Shown here one piece after another: positions 12,171-24,249 of a DNA stretch of 64,000 bases. The position numbers and the translations under genes were made by a program. This stretch comes from Peromyscus leucopus (Eukaryota; Chordata; Mammalia; Rodentia; Cricetidae). The stretch's first letter is position 1, and every line of letters begins with the position of its first letter. Location: positions 19,922,558-19,986,557 of the forward strand of contig NC_051074.1 in the NCBI RefSeq assembly GCF_004664715.2, written 5' to 3'. The notes beneath the pieces are model-generated. The model made no database searches. It was not told the origin of the DNA and saw only the letters and a program-made list of their open reading frames with translations.

Positions 12171-13781
12171 TGGAATCTTCCACTGAATGGACCCCTTCCC
12201 CACAGTCAGGGCATAGGTCTCTGTCTAAGCATAAACACAGGGCAGCATTAGTCATGGCCCTCTTCAGTCACTATGACTCAGAAGGGAATGGATGTGACCA
12301 ACCAACGTGGGAAAGCAGGCAGTGATCCTACTGACCTAGGTGAAGATGGCTGAATTATTTTCTGTTTATTTCAGCCCCACAAGGGAGGTGAGGATGGAGC
12401 TGAAGACGTTATCTTGAGGAGAGAACAGATAGTTGACAGTCATTTGAAAGAACCTGAGAAGAACACAACTGAAAACTGAAGAGAAATTGAATCCCAGTGA
12501 CATCACTAAGCCTTAGATTTAGCTATTCCTGGAGCAATCTGGTCCCAGGCCACCCAGCTATGTAAGCCTATCCATGTCCTGCTAATGGCCAGCTTGGACT
12601 CATCCTTCTGGCACTTGGAGCTGAATTATCCCCGCTAATTACAGGTACCTTGCTTAGAACTGCTGCTGTGGATTTTGGAGAACACATTTCAGGTCAAGTG
12701 CACCAGGCAGCTGCCCCTTGCTCAATTTCAGAGAAGCAGATGAGAATAACAAACACTGGCACCGTTGAATCACATGACCTCAGGACACCACTCAGAGACG
12801 ACTGATCAATGATTTGCTGCCCTTGGACTTGATTGAAGAGTGTATACTCTTGTTCTCTGGGATCAAGTTCTGGGCAGTGAAACTTTGGAAGAGAAATTTT
12901 TCAAAGGAACTGCTGATGTTCACTGTAGGCTCCACCAGCAAATCCAACCTGAAAATGGGATTTAGATGGGTCGTCTGAAGAAGATCTCATGAAGATTTCA
13001 TCCTGGCACTATTCCCAGTCAACATGGACCAGTGGCTAGCAGGGAAGCTTTCGCTGTATTTTTATAAAATTGTGAGGCACTTTTCATTAAATCTGTTACA
13101 AATATGGATTTTTAGAATAAGGGTTCACTACTTTGGTTCACTAGCTTTGATTTCTACAGTGTTGAAGATGCAGGATGTTGATAACTGGACTTATTTCTAA
13201 GAGATTAATTAGAGTCTCACAAAGTTGTTCCTCACTGATAACCCGGGAAAACGTGCTGTATCTTCTAATTTCCACAGGGATGTCTGGGAACCTGGGGACC
13301 ACTGTGATGACTGGATCCAGCCAGGGGCTTCTAGAACTTTCAACAGACTTCTAACTTCTCCCCTACACTTGCCACAAAGTATAACTCCCATTCTCATTTA
13401 GATCACTTGGATCCCTCGCACTGACAGCCCAGCAGGTTATTAGCCACACCTGAAGGTGATTCAGCTCCTTCAATTGAACGTGAAGCTCAAGACAGGGGGA
13501 AGAGGATGTTTAGGGGCAAAATGTTTCTCTTTGGAGAATGTCAGATTGGGTCGGAGAAGTAAAGGAGAAAGTGACGTGTGTCAAGGCTCTGCTTCCATCA
13601 ACCAGCCGGCAATCCAGTCCTTCGAAATCCGTGTGTCACAGCCAACAACTGCTATGTAATGTCAGTGGCTTTCACAGGTCGGTGTTTGTTCATATCCTGT
13701 AATAATCTTAGAGGCGAGCAGACTAGATTTGTGAGGCACCACCTGCACAAATTGAGGTTCTGTCAGAGGAAGGATGTGATA
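12171..13781. other. Intergenic DNA, nothing recognised
   Basis: SINE-free for 1.6 kb between a solo LTR and a B3. No long frame or clear splice signals could be tied to a protein. Confidence 0.55.
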
Positions 13782-14068
13782 ATGGCTGGAGAGATCGCTC
13801 AGCTGGTAAAATGTTCTCCGTACAAGCAAGAGGACCTGAGTGTGTTCTCCATCGCCCACATAAGAAGCTGGGGTGCTGCCATGGGCCTAGAATTCCAGAC
13901 ACATAATGGTTCTTGGGACTCACTAGCTCATCTGCCTAATACGCGGTCCCATCAAGATACCCTGCCTCAAAGACATGAGGCAGATGGCTCCTAAGGAATG
14001 ACACCCAGTGTTGACATCAGGTCTCCACACAGATGCATACACACTAGCACATAACACACACACACAGT
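13782..14068 (+). repeat. B3 SINE
   Basis: The head atggctggagagatcgctca is followed by a B3 body and a (CA)n tail. Confidence 0.8.
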
Positions 14069-14127
14069 GCTGAGTGGGTACTAGAGACAGTAAATAGATT
14101 CTTCAGTGCAGGGCGTTTACCTGTAGA

Positions 14128-14566
14128 TGTAACCAACCGTCTTATTAAATAAGAAACACAGAACCAATGTAAAAGAGAAAGTCAAGAGGTCAGAGCTCAG
14201 AGCTAAAATCTCACCCTTCCTCCTGCGGTGGTCCTAGCTCTCCGAAAGAGAGCTACTTCCTGTGTGTATGTCTTTTCATAGTCTTTTTGTTCTGCTTTGT
14301 CATTGGTTGTAAACCCAAACACGTGACTGCCTCATCACTGCCTGTATGTACAGCCCCCCAGGTCTTAAAGGCGTATGTCTCCAATGCTGGCTGTATCCCT
14401 GAACACACAGAGATCTACCTAGTTCTTCTACCAAGTGCTGGGATTAAAGGTGTGTGCCACCACAGCCACACTCTTGCTATGGCTCTAATAGCTCTGACCC
14501 TCGGGCAACTTTATTTATTAACATACAATCAAAATCACATTTCAGTACAATTAGAATACCACCACA
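14128..14566 (-). mobile_element. Antisense LTR of the family that forms the ERV's 5' LTR
   Basis: Read on the minus strand it starts TGTGGTGGTATTCTAATTG, has aataaataaagttgcccgag, an embedded B1-like 'cacacctttaatcccagcac' module, and ends cttatttaataagacggttg-gttaca. The same U5 end abuts the primer binding site at 62.3 kb. The 5' boundary could instead be at about 14590. Confidence 0.75.
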
Positions 14567-15349
14567 TTTACCCGCCAACCCCACAGCTCCCCAGAGTTTT
14601 CTTGAGTTCGAGCAGTAGGAAATATTAGATAGAAGATTTAGATTGTGGAGATAATAAATAAAGGTATATAAAGATATATAATAAATAAAGATAGAAAATA
14701 AAGGACAGGTTCGAGAGGGCCTGGAACCCATTCCAATGGGCCCTGACTGTCTCTGCCCCTGGGTATTGATAGAGATGCCAAGGGTTGGAGCCAAAGACCT
14801 CCCCCCAGCACAGCCAAGTGCAGACCATCTCAGACACTCAGGCACTCAGGCCCATGGTCCTAATCATCCTCTCTATGTGGACCTGCTGGGTAAAGCCACG
14901 AGGAACCCGAAAATAGGCTCCCACACTTTATAGCTGAAGGACAATTAAGTGAGAGGCCAAATGTAGGGGAAAAAACAAAAACAAAAACACCCAACCCAAA
15001 TCAAACAAATGAACCAAAACCAGAGAGGTTTTGAACCCTGTCCTGACCCCCAAGCCACTGTTTCCCTCATTACAATAAAACTAAATGAGCTACCACTGAG
15101 GACACAGATAACTGAAGGGTAGGGGACCAACCGAGGGCTGTCCATTTGCACCTTCCTCCTCGGGGAGCCAGTAGCTACAGCCACCACTGTCAACACCGTG
15201 GTTTTTCTCTAATTTGGTCTTGATGTCTCTCACTGAAGAGTGGCTATCCTCTCTCTAGCACAGCAGCAGGAAATGCTTCTGAACATGTGTGCCTTCCGCG
15301 GGACACTTCCTTATGCTGGCTGAACTTGGTGTGGAATACACCCCGACCT
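14567..15349. other. Intergenic DNA, no gene seen
   Basis: Flanks the antisense LTR. There is an A/T-rich 'aaagatatataataaataaa' patch at about 14670 and an acaaaaacaaaaac patch near 14970. No coding match. Confidence 0.55.
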
Positions 15350-15422
15350 GCCTGAGGCTAGGATTGAGCCCAGGGCCATGCTCATGCTAGGCAAGCACTG
15401 GGTCACTGAGCTTTACTTCAGC
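15350..15422 (-). repeat. ID/B4-type SINE fragment, reverse
   Basis: The plus strand has gagcccagggccatgctcat-gctaggcaagcac and cactgagc, the reverse of an ID head. Confidence 0.65.
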
Positions 15423-15430
15423 TGCATGAA

Positions 15431-15656
15431 CGTTGTTTACACTGGTACACACTTTCGCAGATCTTGTCCAACCAGGAGAGTTTCATGAAGCTTGTTTACA
15501 CTGGTACACACCTTTGCAGATCTTGTCCAACCAGGAAAGTTTCATGAAGCTTGTTTACACTGATACACACCTTTGCAGATCTTGTCCAACCAGGAAAGTT
15601 TCATGAAGCTTGTTTACACTGATAAACACCTTTGCAGATCTTGTCCAACCAGGATA
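15431..15656 (+). repeat. Tandem repeat, 59-bp unit, four copies
   Basis: The phrase gtttacactg recurs at 15435, 15494, 15553 and 15612, exactly 59 bp apart. Each unit continues acacctttgcagatcttgtc-caaccagga. Copies 2-4 are nearly identical and the array decays on both sides. Confidence 0.93.
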
Positions 15657-16267
15657 CCAAACTAGTCCCTCTAGGGGAGCTGTGACCAGGAGAGTTTGGA
15701 TCTGGGTGTGTTAGGCCACATAGGCAGGGGATCACAACAAAATACACGAAATAAGAAGAATTCTATCACTGACAGGTCCAGAAGAAAAGCGGGGTACCAC
15801 TGTGGGCTGATAAGTCCAGGCAAGAAGGAGCTCACACAGTGGGGGGGAGGGGGGCATAGGAGGGCCCCTGGACCATTGTCCCTGTCCTCATGTCGTGAGC
15901 TTCACTCCTCTGGCTTCCCAGGATTGCAGATTGGCTAGGATGGGACGACACACGAGAAAGGAGGGTCTGTTTAATATAACTCCAGTGCTGCCAATAGGCC
16001 TGACACGGCCCACAGCTCTGGGGTGTGCTGGCTTGGAGCTGAGATGAGACACAAACAGGCTCCATTCCAAATCTGCATTCAGGGAGAGGGTGTTTTCAGG
16101 GGCCCAAGGGGCCAGGTGTGGCTGGGTTTCAAATAACTCCTGTCAGATCTAAAAATAGATGCCGAGGCAGCAGCTATATTAAACAAATTTATGATACTTG
16201 CCTAACATAAAGTTAAATGTCGCATCTTTCAAGGGAACACATTTGCATTGACTTGTGTTCAGTGCCA

Positions 16268-16532
16268 GCAGAGGTGGGCATGCAGAGGTGGATGTGCAGA
16301 GGTGGGCGTGCAGAGGTGGGCGTGCAGAGGTGGGCATGCAGAGGTGGGTATGCAGAGGGGGCATGCAGAGGTGCACATGCAGAGGTGCACATGCAGGGGT
16401 GGGGATGCAGAGGTAGGAATGCAGAGGGGGCATGCAGAGATGGGCGTGCAGAGGTGGACATGCAGAGGTGGGCTGCAGAGGTGCGCATGCAGAGGTGGGT
16501 ATACAGAGGCGGGCATGTAGAGGTGGACATGC
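16268..16532 (+). repeat. Minisatellite, 14-bp unit, about 19 copies
   Basis: Unit gcagaggtgggcat with variants (gtgcac, gggggc, ggacat). It is G-rich on the plus strand. Because the unit lacks stops in every frame it produces several long meaningless open frames. Confidence 0.93.
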
Positions 16533-16729
16533 ATTCCTATTTATACAAAAGTCTTCTTTTTAGTCACCGTCACCAAAGTCTACAGGGAACTAGTGAGGTA
16601 GTCAGGAAGCCACTGAGGGGTATGTGTGCACACACACATATATGGGAAATAAGGGTCCTACTAAACATCAGATTAAAAACTCAGCCCTTGAATTCCTGTG
16701 TAAATCGGGTTTTGCTGATATTTTAAATT

Positions 16730-16884
16730 TGTGTATGAGGGGAAGGGGCTGGTATGTGCACGTGGGTGATGGTGAAAGCCAAAATGGATCCCATGAAGTG
16801 GAGCGTGAGGTGGGTATGAGCTGTCTGATGTGTGTGCTGGGAACTGAACTTGAGTCTTCTCCACAGAGACATCTCTCCATCCTC
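16730..16884 (-). repeat. B3 SINE, reverse
   Basis: Has gtgtgctgggaactgaactt-gag and cagagacatctctccatcct. Confidence 0.7.
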
Positions 16885-16997
16885 CCACACCCTGTATTTC
16901 AGCCAAGAGTTTGGAAAAGGAGGATCATGAAAAGTGCGGCTATGATGCTCTTCCGAATTTGTTGATCCAATTTTACATTTTTGACTTTTTTTGTGGT

Positions 16998-17068
16998 GAT
17001 GGGAATCAAACCTAGAACCTTGCAGATACTAGGTAAATACTCTAGCACTGAGCTACATCCTGGCCCTT
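16998..17068 (-). repeat. ID/B4-type SINE fragment, reverse
   Basis: Has gggaatcaaacctagaacct-tgcag and cactgagctacatcctggcc. Confidence 0.65.
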
Positions 17069-17544
17069 TGATGATATGTTATTCAGTAATAAGAGTATGA
17101 AGGCAAATGACTTCCATGAGCATGTTACATTTTCTCTCTGAATTTTAAAAGTGGTCCAATCAAGAATGGCTAAAGATAAGGTGACAACTGATAAAAACAT
17201 ATTTTATGTTAATTTCTAAATTGAGTTTGGAGTCAACCACAAAGTACATCATAAATAGCTCTATTTTTGCTGGTGGTACTTTTTACCCTTTTGGTTCTTT
17301 GGCTCTTGGTCTTCTGGGGGCCCACCACCCAGATCCCAAATAAATCAAATACACAGAGGCTTATTCTTAATTATAAATGCCTGGCCTTAGCTTGGCTTGT
17401 TTCTTGCCAGCTTTTCTTAAATTGTCCCATCTACCTTTGGCTTGGTTTATCTTTCTCTATTCCTGTATACCTTTTTTTTACTTCTTACTCTGTGTCTGGC
17501 TGTGTAGCTGGGTAGCTGGCCCATAAAGTCCTCCTTCCTCTTTG

Positions 17545-17640
17545 ATCTTCCCTCTTCTTCCTCCTCTTCCTCCTCCTCCTTCTTCTTCCTCCTTCTCCTC
17601 CTCCTCTTTCCTCCTCTTCCCCTTCCTCCTCCTTCTGCAG
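17545..17640. repeat. Polypyrimidine (TCC/TTC) tract
   Basis: Nearly pure C/T on the plus strand with irregular ctt and cct triplets. It gives spurious Ser/Pro- and Glu/Arg-rich frames. Confidence 0.9.
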
Positions 17641-17921
17641 CAAGTAGTTAACCTTTTCTCTTTGCTGGCAGCTTCCAAAAAAACCCAGCATCCTTCTCCC
17701 AGTCCCCACTTTAAAAAACCCTTGCTACATGTGGTTCCTCCCTACTGCTTCCTGTCAGCTAATTGCTGACTCAGCCTCCTGCTCAATGGTTAATTTTTTT
17801 TTAACCAAACACATCTTTGAATTGTTAACAAAAGCAGTAGGAAAAAATGCAACACATTTAAAAATAACATTCCACAACACTCTATCATCTAGATCTATTT
17901 GTAACTCCCAACCTGTCTATC

Positions 17922-18299
17922 TGTAGGAAGATAAGACTCAAACTAGTTGCCAAGGCATACACATAACGTACTTCCTTATGAGCCAACCTGGAGTCTGCCT
18001 GAGGGCCTAGCAACAGGCAGTCAGAGGTCCTGATTGCCCAACCAATGACGGGTAACCACACAATGTCAATGGATCAGACACTGTCAGAGGTTCTGATTGT
18101 GCCTAGCCAATGAGGGGTGACCACACAATGTCTCCAGATTGTTTCACAGGCTGGGTGCTGGGAAAAGAGTATATAAGGTTTCCCCATTGCTGAATAAATG
18201 AGCCTGCTGTTTGCCTTTCACCTGACTCCCTGTGTCTGTGTTGCTGATGCTGTGCCTTCCCACCCTCTCCCCTGACGGAGCCCTTAGGACCCAGCAACA
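17922..18299 (+). mobile_element. Solo LTR with 6-bp target duplication and duplicated CCAAT block
   Basis: Begins TGTAGGAAGATAAGAC and ends gacccagcaaca, flanked by tctatc at 17916-17921 and 18300-18305. The U3 has two copies of a block of about 48 bp (18020-18067 and 18083-18132), each with CCAATGA and accacacaatgtc. These are followed by TATA gtatataagg (18169-18178) and polyadenylation signal aataaa about 15 bp later. Confidence 0.9.
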
Positions 18300-18727
18300 T
18301 CTATCCCCCCTGAATGCTTTAAAGTATACATTTCCAACAGATGGGGCCTTCTCTGGATACAACCACAGCACAAGTGTCAGCAATCAGGAAATCCCCGCCG
18401 GTCCAACCCTAGCAGTGAACCCTCAGCCCTCAGAGCACCTATTCTCCCAACTGTGTTTTCATAGCCAAAGGCCCCAGCTCCAAATCACACACTGGGTTTC
18501 CAGTTGCTCGGGTCCCTTTGGTTTCTTATTTCAGTGCATTCATCCTGTAGGGCTTTCCTTGGGTTGGGACTGTCCTGCTGTGTCCCCAGCGATACTATGA
18601 TGGTGTGTCTTCAGCAGAAGTGTCAAGAGCCCATGTAAGTGCCAGGAGGCCTACCACCATGTGGCTCAGGATTTCCGAGTGTCTCACTGTTTGCGATGTT
18701 TCTTCACTGTGACCATGTGAGTAAGTG

Positions 18728-19087
18728 TGTCTTACTTTTCTATTGCCATGCAGAGACACTGTGACCAAGACAACTTACAAAAGAAAGCATTTAATTGGAG
18801 GCTTGCTTACAGTTTCGGGGGGAGCGTCCATCCATGACCACCATGGCAAGGAGAATGGCAGCGGGCAGGCAGGCATGGTGCTGGAGCAGCAGCTGGAAGC
18901 TCGCATCCTACCAGCAAGTCGGAAGCAGAGAGAGAGCCAACTGGGAATGGTGTGGGATTTGGAGACATGAAAGCCCCTCCCTGCCCACCCGACACAGCAC
19001 CTCCAACAAGGCCACACCTCCTAATCCTTCCAGAACAAGCATTCAAATATATTCACTTATGGGGGCCATTCTCATTCAAACCACCGC
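18728..19087 (-). mobile_element. Reverse copy of the LTR-type repeat seen at 5436-6344
   Basis: Plus-strand order is tgtcttacttttctattgcc ... ggccacacctcctaat ... tatgggggccattctcattc-aaaccaccgca, the reverse complement of the 'tgtagtggtttgaat' family. No duplication was seen at its ends. Confidence 0.6.
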
Positions 19088-21014
19088 AGGGGATGTCTGC
19101 CGGATGTTCTCATTGTAAAGTTCATCTTCATGCTTGGGAAGTTAGTAAGCACGGAAGGGGAAATCTTTAAAAATTATTTTAAGATCTCATTCATTAAGCT
19201 TAATTTATCCACTTATTTATTTATATCTGAATAGACTACTATTTTGTTATAATAGTTTATTGTTACTTTTTAGCCTGATTTACAAACCGTTCCCACTTTT
19301 GCTATCTTCTGGGCGTGACAGCTGATTTTTTGGTCATTTCCTTTTCTGGTCCAGGATGTGTTCGGATAAGTTTTGCTTTCTTGACCCAGCTCTGTAATCA
19401 TCTTTCTTCAATAAACCCCGATTCCTTTTAGTGGAACCACTAAACAGTCCTGAGATGCTATAACTGTCACAGTGAACAGAGGCAGACACTACATGTGTGT
19501 ATGTGTGCGGGGGGGATGCACATACAATCTATATTTGCATGTATATTACTGAAAATCACGGATTCACACCGATCTCCTTCCAGCTCAACACCCCAAGGCT
19601 TATTCTAGTTCCCCCTCTCCACATCTGCGGCACCTGGGACTGATAATGAAAACAAAAATCGCTATTCTACATCATTAATTCATTCATTCACTTCATCAAA
19701 TCCCCTGCACGGTGCCAGCCTCCTCTTCTGCCACTCCCAGGCACTCCCCTGTACCCCCTTCAGTCCAGCTATACCCTTTGCACGGGGCTGTCCCAGGTAC
19801 ACGATGCCCTTCTCACCCCATATGGCTCTGATACCTGTGGTGGGCTGCTCTCCGTGGGGCCTGAATGCTGAGCTCATCTCCTGTGCGCCTTCTCACCTAG
19901 CCTGGGTGCCAGCTCCAGCCCGTGGGCTCCCCTCGCACTGGTCTGCACACGTGCCTTGCCACCCTATTGGGTGGCTTTATTTTGGCACTAAATTTTTATT
20001 TTTGAAGTAAAGTTAAAAAACAGATTGGGTGCTGAGTACAAGTCACACTCTTTGTAAAGACAGGAAAGGAGAGAGGGGATTCCTGGTCAATAGCCTTGTG
20101 CTCTTTGGTGCTCCTGGCTCTGGACAAGGGGTTAAGGGATTGTGCATGCCTTAAAGTAGATCGCAGTCCAGTAGAAGCGACTTTCCTTAAGGGGTGAGGA
20201 GGTCAATAGTATGAGAAAAGACTTCTATTGGCCTAGGCTAGGCACAGTTGAAGGGCCGTATCAGCCTGGAACCTCAATACCAACTGCATCGTCCCATTGT
20301 GAACGACTGCATACAACCTCTGGGGGCCCCATGGCCTCCTAGTGCATGAATCTGACTCTCCCCAGAGCCTGAGCAACTTGACCCTCAAAGATATTTCTCC
20401 TCTGCTGCATACAAGATAACCTCGTAGGCAGCTTCATCATTTATTTTCAGAGCTTTGAAAATAAATTTGTGCTTGCGTTTAGAGCACTATTTAAATAGAG
20501 GCCCTGCTGCTTAGGAGAGTGGATTTAAATATTATTCATGAGTTCTGTGAGAATCTGGGTGATGATTTTATCCTGGGCAGAAATTTCAAATGATTATACA
20601 GGAAAACATGAGATTTTAAAAAAGTGTGTTTACTCACAGGCTTAGGAAGTGAAAGAAGTTTGTGTTAGTGGGCTGGGAGTTGCATTTTAGCCGGCCTTGG
20701 CACACCACCAGCAGGCAGAGACTACGCAGTAGGGACAGGCTCCTCCCTAAGTCAAAGCTGTCCCGGCCTGATGACCTCCCACCAACCCCAGGAAATAAGC
20801 AACCTAGGAGCTGGGCGCTGTCTCTTTCCCCAGAGGGGGTAACGCCCGATTGTTTAGAAACATACTTATTTTTCTAAAAGATGGGGGCGTTTCTTGACTT
20901 CTAAAAAACAGGTCTTGAAACCAGGTAAAACAACCCGAGGTTGGGACAAAGTCTGAGCTCCCAGCTTCTACCGAGTGAAATTCCGGAGGGCAGGGCATTC
21001 CCTGGAGTTCACGA
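19088..21014. other. Intergenic DNA, no gene seen
   Basis: No recognised repeat apart from a few AT-rich patches. The stretch near 20400-20560 is AT-rich and could be an old repeat. No coding match. Confidence 0.55.
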
Positions 21015-21316
21015 GCCCCGCCTCTCCAGTGTCCCGCCTCTCCAGTGTCCCGCCCCTCCAGTGCCCCGCCCCTCCAGTGTCCCGCCCCTCCAGTATCCCG
21101 CCTCCCCAGTGTCCCGCCTCTCCTCCTGCCCCTCCAGTGTCCCGCCCCTCCAGTGTCCCGCCCCTCCAGTGCCCCGCCCCTCCAGTGTCCCGCCCCTCCA
21201 GTGTCCCGCCCCTCCAGTGCCCCGCCCCTCCAGTGTCCCGCCCCTCCAGTGTCCCGCCCCTCCAGTGCCCCGCCCCTCCAGTGCCCCGCCCCTCCAGTGT
21301 ACCGCCTCTCCAGTGC
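21015..21316 (+). repeat. GC-box minisatellite, 16-bp unit, about 19 copies
   Basis: Unit cccgcccctccagtgt or ...gtgc, with one irregular 28-bp step near 21116. The last base alternates t,t,c through the middle of the array, suggesting a 48-bp higher-order unit of three. Most units hold ccgcccc, the core of an Sp1/KLF site on the minus strand (ggggcgg), and one CpG. Confidence 0.93.
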
Positions 21317-24249
21317 AGATCACCAGCCGCCCTAACTGGATTGCTACTGGGGCTCAAGACTGGACAAGTGACATCATAACTGGGTGTCCCTGGGCATTGG
21401 AATAACAGAGAATTTGGGAAATTTTGAAACCCCTTACACAGACCCAACACTTGTAGTTTATTTCATTCTGATCAACGAAGGAAAAGTGACTTTCTAGGCG
21501 AAGCAGCCCTGAATATGGCAGGATTCAAAGAGATGGGGTGGGGGACGAACTGGGAATCCTGACAGGGCAACCTGTGTCTATCAGGGTGTCTTATAAAAAA
21601 AATTAGCGAACTATTAGTGATTATTTCTAGACAAAAAAAAAAAAAAAGCCCATTGTGTGAAGTCTTTGAAATCCAAACACACAAGGCATAATTGCAGTGG
21701 ATTAATTTTGCTTCAAGAAATAAGAAAGATCGCACAAATCCCTCTGTGGTTTTCTAATGACTTTGGTAGAGAAATTAAGCAATCTTCCTCCAAACTGTAG
21801 TGTGCATAAGAATCTCCCAGGAACCTGCTTAGAATGCAGTTCTGAGCCCCATTTCTAGGGCCCATTCCAAATGCCTACTGAGCATACTCTGGGGGAGGGG
21901 AAGGCAGCAGGGACCCAGGCCAGGGCTGCTTTGCGAGCCCAGCCAGGTGAACCCGATGCCTGCCTGTTTAAAGGTAGGCCATGCTTCCTCTGGAAGGACA
22001 AAACCCTAGAGAACTGTGTTACAACAGCAAATGTCATAATCCAAGCCTGCTCTTAAATCCCCTTAGTTTAACCCGTCTTTTGCTTAGATGCTCAATTTTA
22101 TGAACTCTAACGACAGGGCCTATGTTTATGATGTGTCTGCTCTTCTCCTCAGGGCATTCCACATGTTCTGTCCACTCTTTGTGTCTCCCTGGTCTTCCTG
22201 GACACGCCCGTGAGAAGCTCCATTTTGTTTGGCTTTTCACTTTATCATCATCGTTCTGCTTCTGGTTTTGCTGTGCGCCTCTTGAAGGTGTTTGACTTAC
22301 GAGTGTCTGCTCTTGTGATCCTCCTCTAGCTCAGAGCATCAGCCTCAGAGTAGAGCTGGGAAGGGTGGGGAAGCCGTGGGGTTCATTCAGTCCAGATTCT
22401 GATGGACGCCCAGGGGACTCTGTGTGTGTGTGTGTGTGTGTGTGTTCACGCACGCGTGCGTGCGTGCGTGCGTGTTCAAGCGCCCATGTTTGTATAAGGT
22501 TGTTATGAAAAGCAAACAAGCATGAACAAACAAGAGTCGTTCTGAGCTCAGAGCGGAGCTTATGAAGTTAAAGGAGGTAAGCTCCGAGGACTGTTGAAGG
22601 AAAAGATGTAAATCAAAATACCCGCCCCCTCCCGGGGGGCAGGGGACACCTAGAAAAATGACAGTACCTACCTTGTCAACTGCTTATTGTTGAGATCTCG
22701 GAGGATTCCGAGGGAGTAACACCTCTCTGTCCTCATCAGATTGGACAATGATGAGGGGTAAAGGAATGAGCAGCAGACGGTGGCCAATAATAGTCTTGTT
22801 GCTGACCACAGCTGATAGTGTGATCGGCCTTGGTGGAGGTGAAATAAAGAGCAGCCGACAGGTGTCTCCAGAAGCCGGACTGTTCTTTTAATCAGAACAG
22901 GTGGAGGACACCAGTGTCTCCCTGGGAGTGGAGACTGTGCATGTGGCACAGAGTGGGGGAGGGGCTGGGGTTTTATAGTGTGGGGGAGAGGGGGTTGGGA
23001 GGATTTTTGGGGATGGGAATTCCATCTGCAGGTGAGTTGTTCCCCTGCAGTCTCAGAGTGGTGGATAGCAATGCAGGCTGGGATGCAGATCTTCTATCAG
23101 AAGGTTGCGTGGGTGGGGGAGTGGGGTGTGGCTATTAGATGAGGGTGGGGGGGTGGCGGTCCTGACAGCCCACAGGTTTTCAGTCCACCTGTGACTGTTA
23201 GGTCATTCATTAGCCTTTCAGACAGAGAAACGGCTCATTTTAGTGGGTACATGCTCTTCTCCGGGGCTTCCTTAGGCCCAAATTTTCTGTTAGCTTTCTA
23301 CCTATATGCTCCATTTGATGGCAAAACTCATAAGCATGTGAGGTATTAGTTTGCCAATGGAGGCCTGGAACAAATGGGAAGAAGTGTGGGTGTATTTATG
23401 GACTCAGCACATGGGAGGAGTGTTCCTGCTGGCCAAATGTCATCGCTTGCTCTCCAGGGTCCAGGCACCATTTATTCATGTTTTTTATTATGTGCACGGT
23501 TCCTGATTAATTTCCTATTTCCCACAATGAATTTAGAAAAGTCTGTTTCATATGGGAATACCACAAGCCTTCTTGCCACTGTAGATGCGCGACAATTTAA
23601 TGCTGGTTACATCATCACTCACGGCCCTCTATCACCACCCTGTTACTTCTGAGTAATGGCTTCCACGGCTCTATCAAAGGTGCGCTGTGCCCCACTGATA
23701 ATGGCCACCTCTGTGAGCCTTAGCCCGACTATGCAGGAAAATGTGAGCAGTCACTCAGGCTCTACCCTTGCTAAGTGGGCAGGTCTGACTCTCACAGCAT
23801 AAACAAAGTAGCCTTGCTTCCGACTGCAGCCTCACTTGAACTCCCTAGACTGTGTTCGCTCCTCGCATGTGATTCTTCCCCACGCCGGCTGCCCCTGGCT
23901 TCCACCGGTGTCGCGAGCACAGAGGAGTAAATGGAGACGAGTCATCCTTGATGCACAAGGAATACGAGCTGCATATCCGTTTAACTAAGGCAGCCTACGA
24001 GGGGGCAGGAGAGGACACGGACGGACGGGGCCCACCAGTACAGGGAGCGATGGGTTTTTGTAGCCTGGGATGAGTCAGGACCACACGCTGGAGACCACTT
24101 AGAGGGGTGGGTGGGTGACAGCCCTCGGTGTTAGCATTGGGAATGGTAAACACAGGATAAAGGGCATTTTCTGCCTTCTGAGTGCTGTACACTTGAGGTG
24201 GGACTTGGGTGACACCGGCCTGCACACAGGATAGAGACTACATTATCAT
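21317..24249. other. Intergenic DNA, no gene seen
   Basis: Holds the GT/CGTG microsatellite and a G-rich stretch near 22950-23160. Frames of 60-90 codons overlap on both strands and match nothing I know. Confidence 0.55.
22421..22475 (+). repeat. (GT)n followed by (CGTG)n microsatellite
   Basis: About eleven GT dinucleotides, a short break, then cgtgcgtgcgtgcgtg. Confidence 0.9.

Noticed and set aside
15431..15656. Possible CRISPR-like array
   Set aside because: Units are contiguous tandem copies with no distinct spacers, in a mammalian genome.
16217..16726. Long frames (up to 169 codons) on both strands rich in Arg-Gly-Gly or Pro-Leu-His
   Set aside because: They come from the 14-bp minisatellite, which has no stops in any frame.
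20941..21450. Pro/Ser-rich or Gly/Arg-rich frames of 96-160 codons
   Set aside because: They come from the 16-bp GC-box array; no start context or homology.
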